A stretch of DNA of 6,221 nucleotides from Bacteroidaceae bacterium (lineage in GTDB: Bacteria; Bacteroidota; Bacteroidia; Bacteroidales; Bacteroidaceae). Location of the stretch: assembly GCA_021443405.1 (NCBI GenBank), contig JABUUA010000094.1:2280-8500 (forward strand). The letters run 5' to 3'. The notes under the pieces are model-generated. The model ran no database searches. It had not been told where the DNA came from and saw only the letters and a program-made list of their open reading frames with translations. The position numbers and the translations under genes are program-made. Shown piece after piece: positions 6,221 through 6,221 of this stretch (position 1 is the stretch's first letter; each line of letters opens with the position of its first letter).

Positions 6221-6221
6221 C

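Noticed and set aside
5937..6221. A minus-strand open frame of 94 codons starting at the right edge
   Set aside because: It runs through the two perfect hairpins and the GC-rich 3' region and then antisense to the DUF349 gene. Its start lies in the palindrome and no ribosome-binding context is visible.

Overview
The window looks like chromosomal DNA from a Bacteroidales bacterium, most likely a relatively GC-rich member of the Prevotellaceae. The reasons are the PorW/PorX-type proteins (a phylum-specific secretion system), a 600-residue multi-DUF349 protein, a Bacteroidetes-type promoter (TTTG-N19-TAnnTTTG) and the near absence of Shine-Dalgarno sequences before most genes. The genus is inference. 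All real genes lie on the + strand.

Left block (1-2980): three tightly packed genes that look like one operon. First is the C-terminal part of a PorW/SprE-like lipoprotein of the type IX secretion system (cut by the left edge). Next, after 26 bp, is a complete PorX-like protein: a response-regulator receiver domain fused to a PglZ/alkaline-phosphatase-superfamily domain, with its phospho-acceptor Asp and all expected metal ligands. Last is tadA, the tRNA A34 deaminase, whose ATG overlaps the porX stop (ATGA). The first two link a structural or assembly component of the type IX system to its regulator. tadA is a housekeeping gene that appears to be translationally coupled to them.

Middle (2981-4173): a 266-bp non-coding stretch ends the operon and carries a good promoter for a CorA-family magnesium/divalent-cation transporter. 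The predicted transcript has a leader of about 137 nt. It contains an 11-codon, acid-rich reading frame, a small hairpin and an unusually strong Shine-Dalgarno sequence. This is the part most worth a second look for undescribed regulation.

Right block (4174-6221): an AT-rich spacer with two short inverted repeats precedes a 603-residue protein with five DUF349 repeats, whose function is unknown. Downstream of it lies a GC-rich stretch with one hairpin. At the window edge are two abutting perfect hairpins, which may be a terminator or a dispersed repeat.

I see no mobile element, CRISPR array, tRNA or rRNA. No entirely new multi-gene system is evident. The candidates for novelty are the corA leader, the porW-porX-tadA linkage and the terminal hairpin pair.
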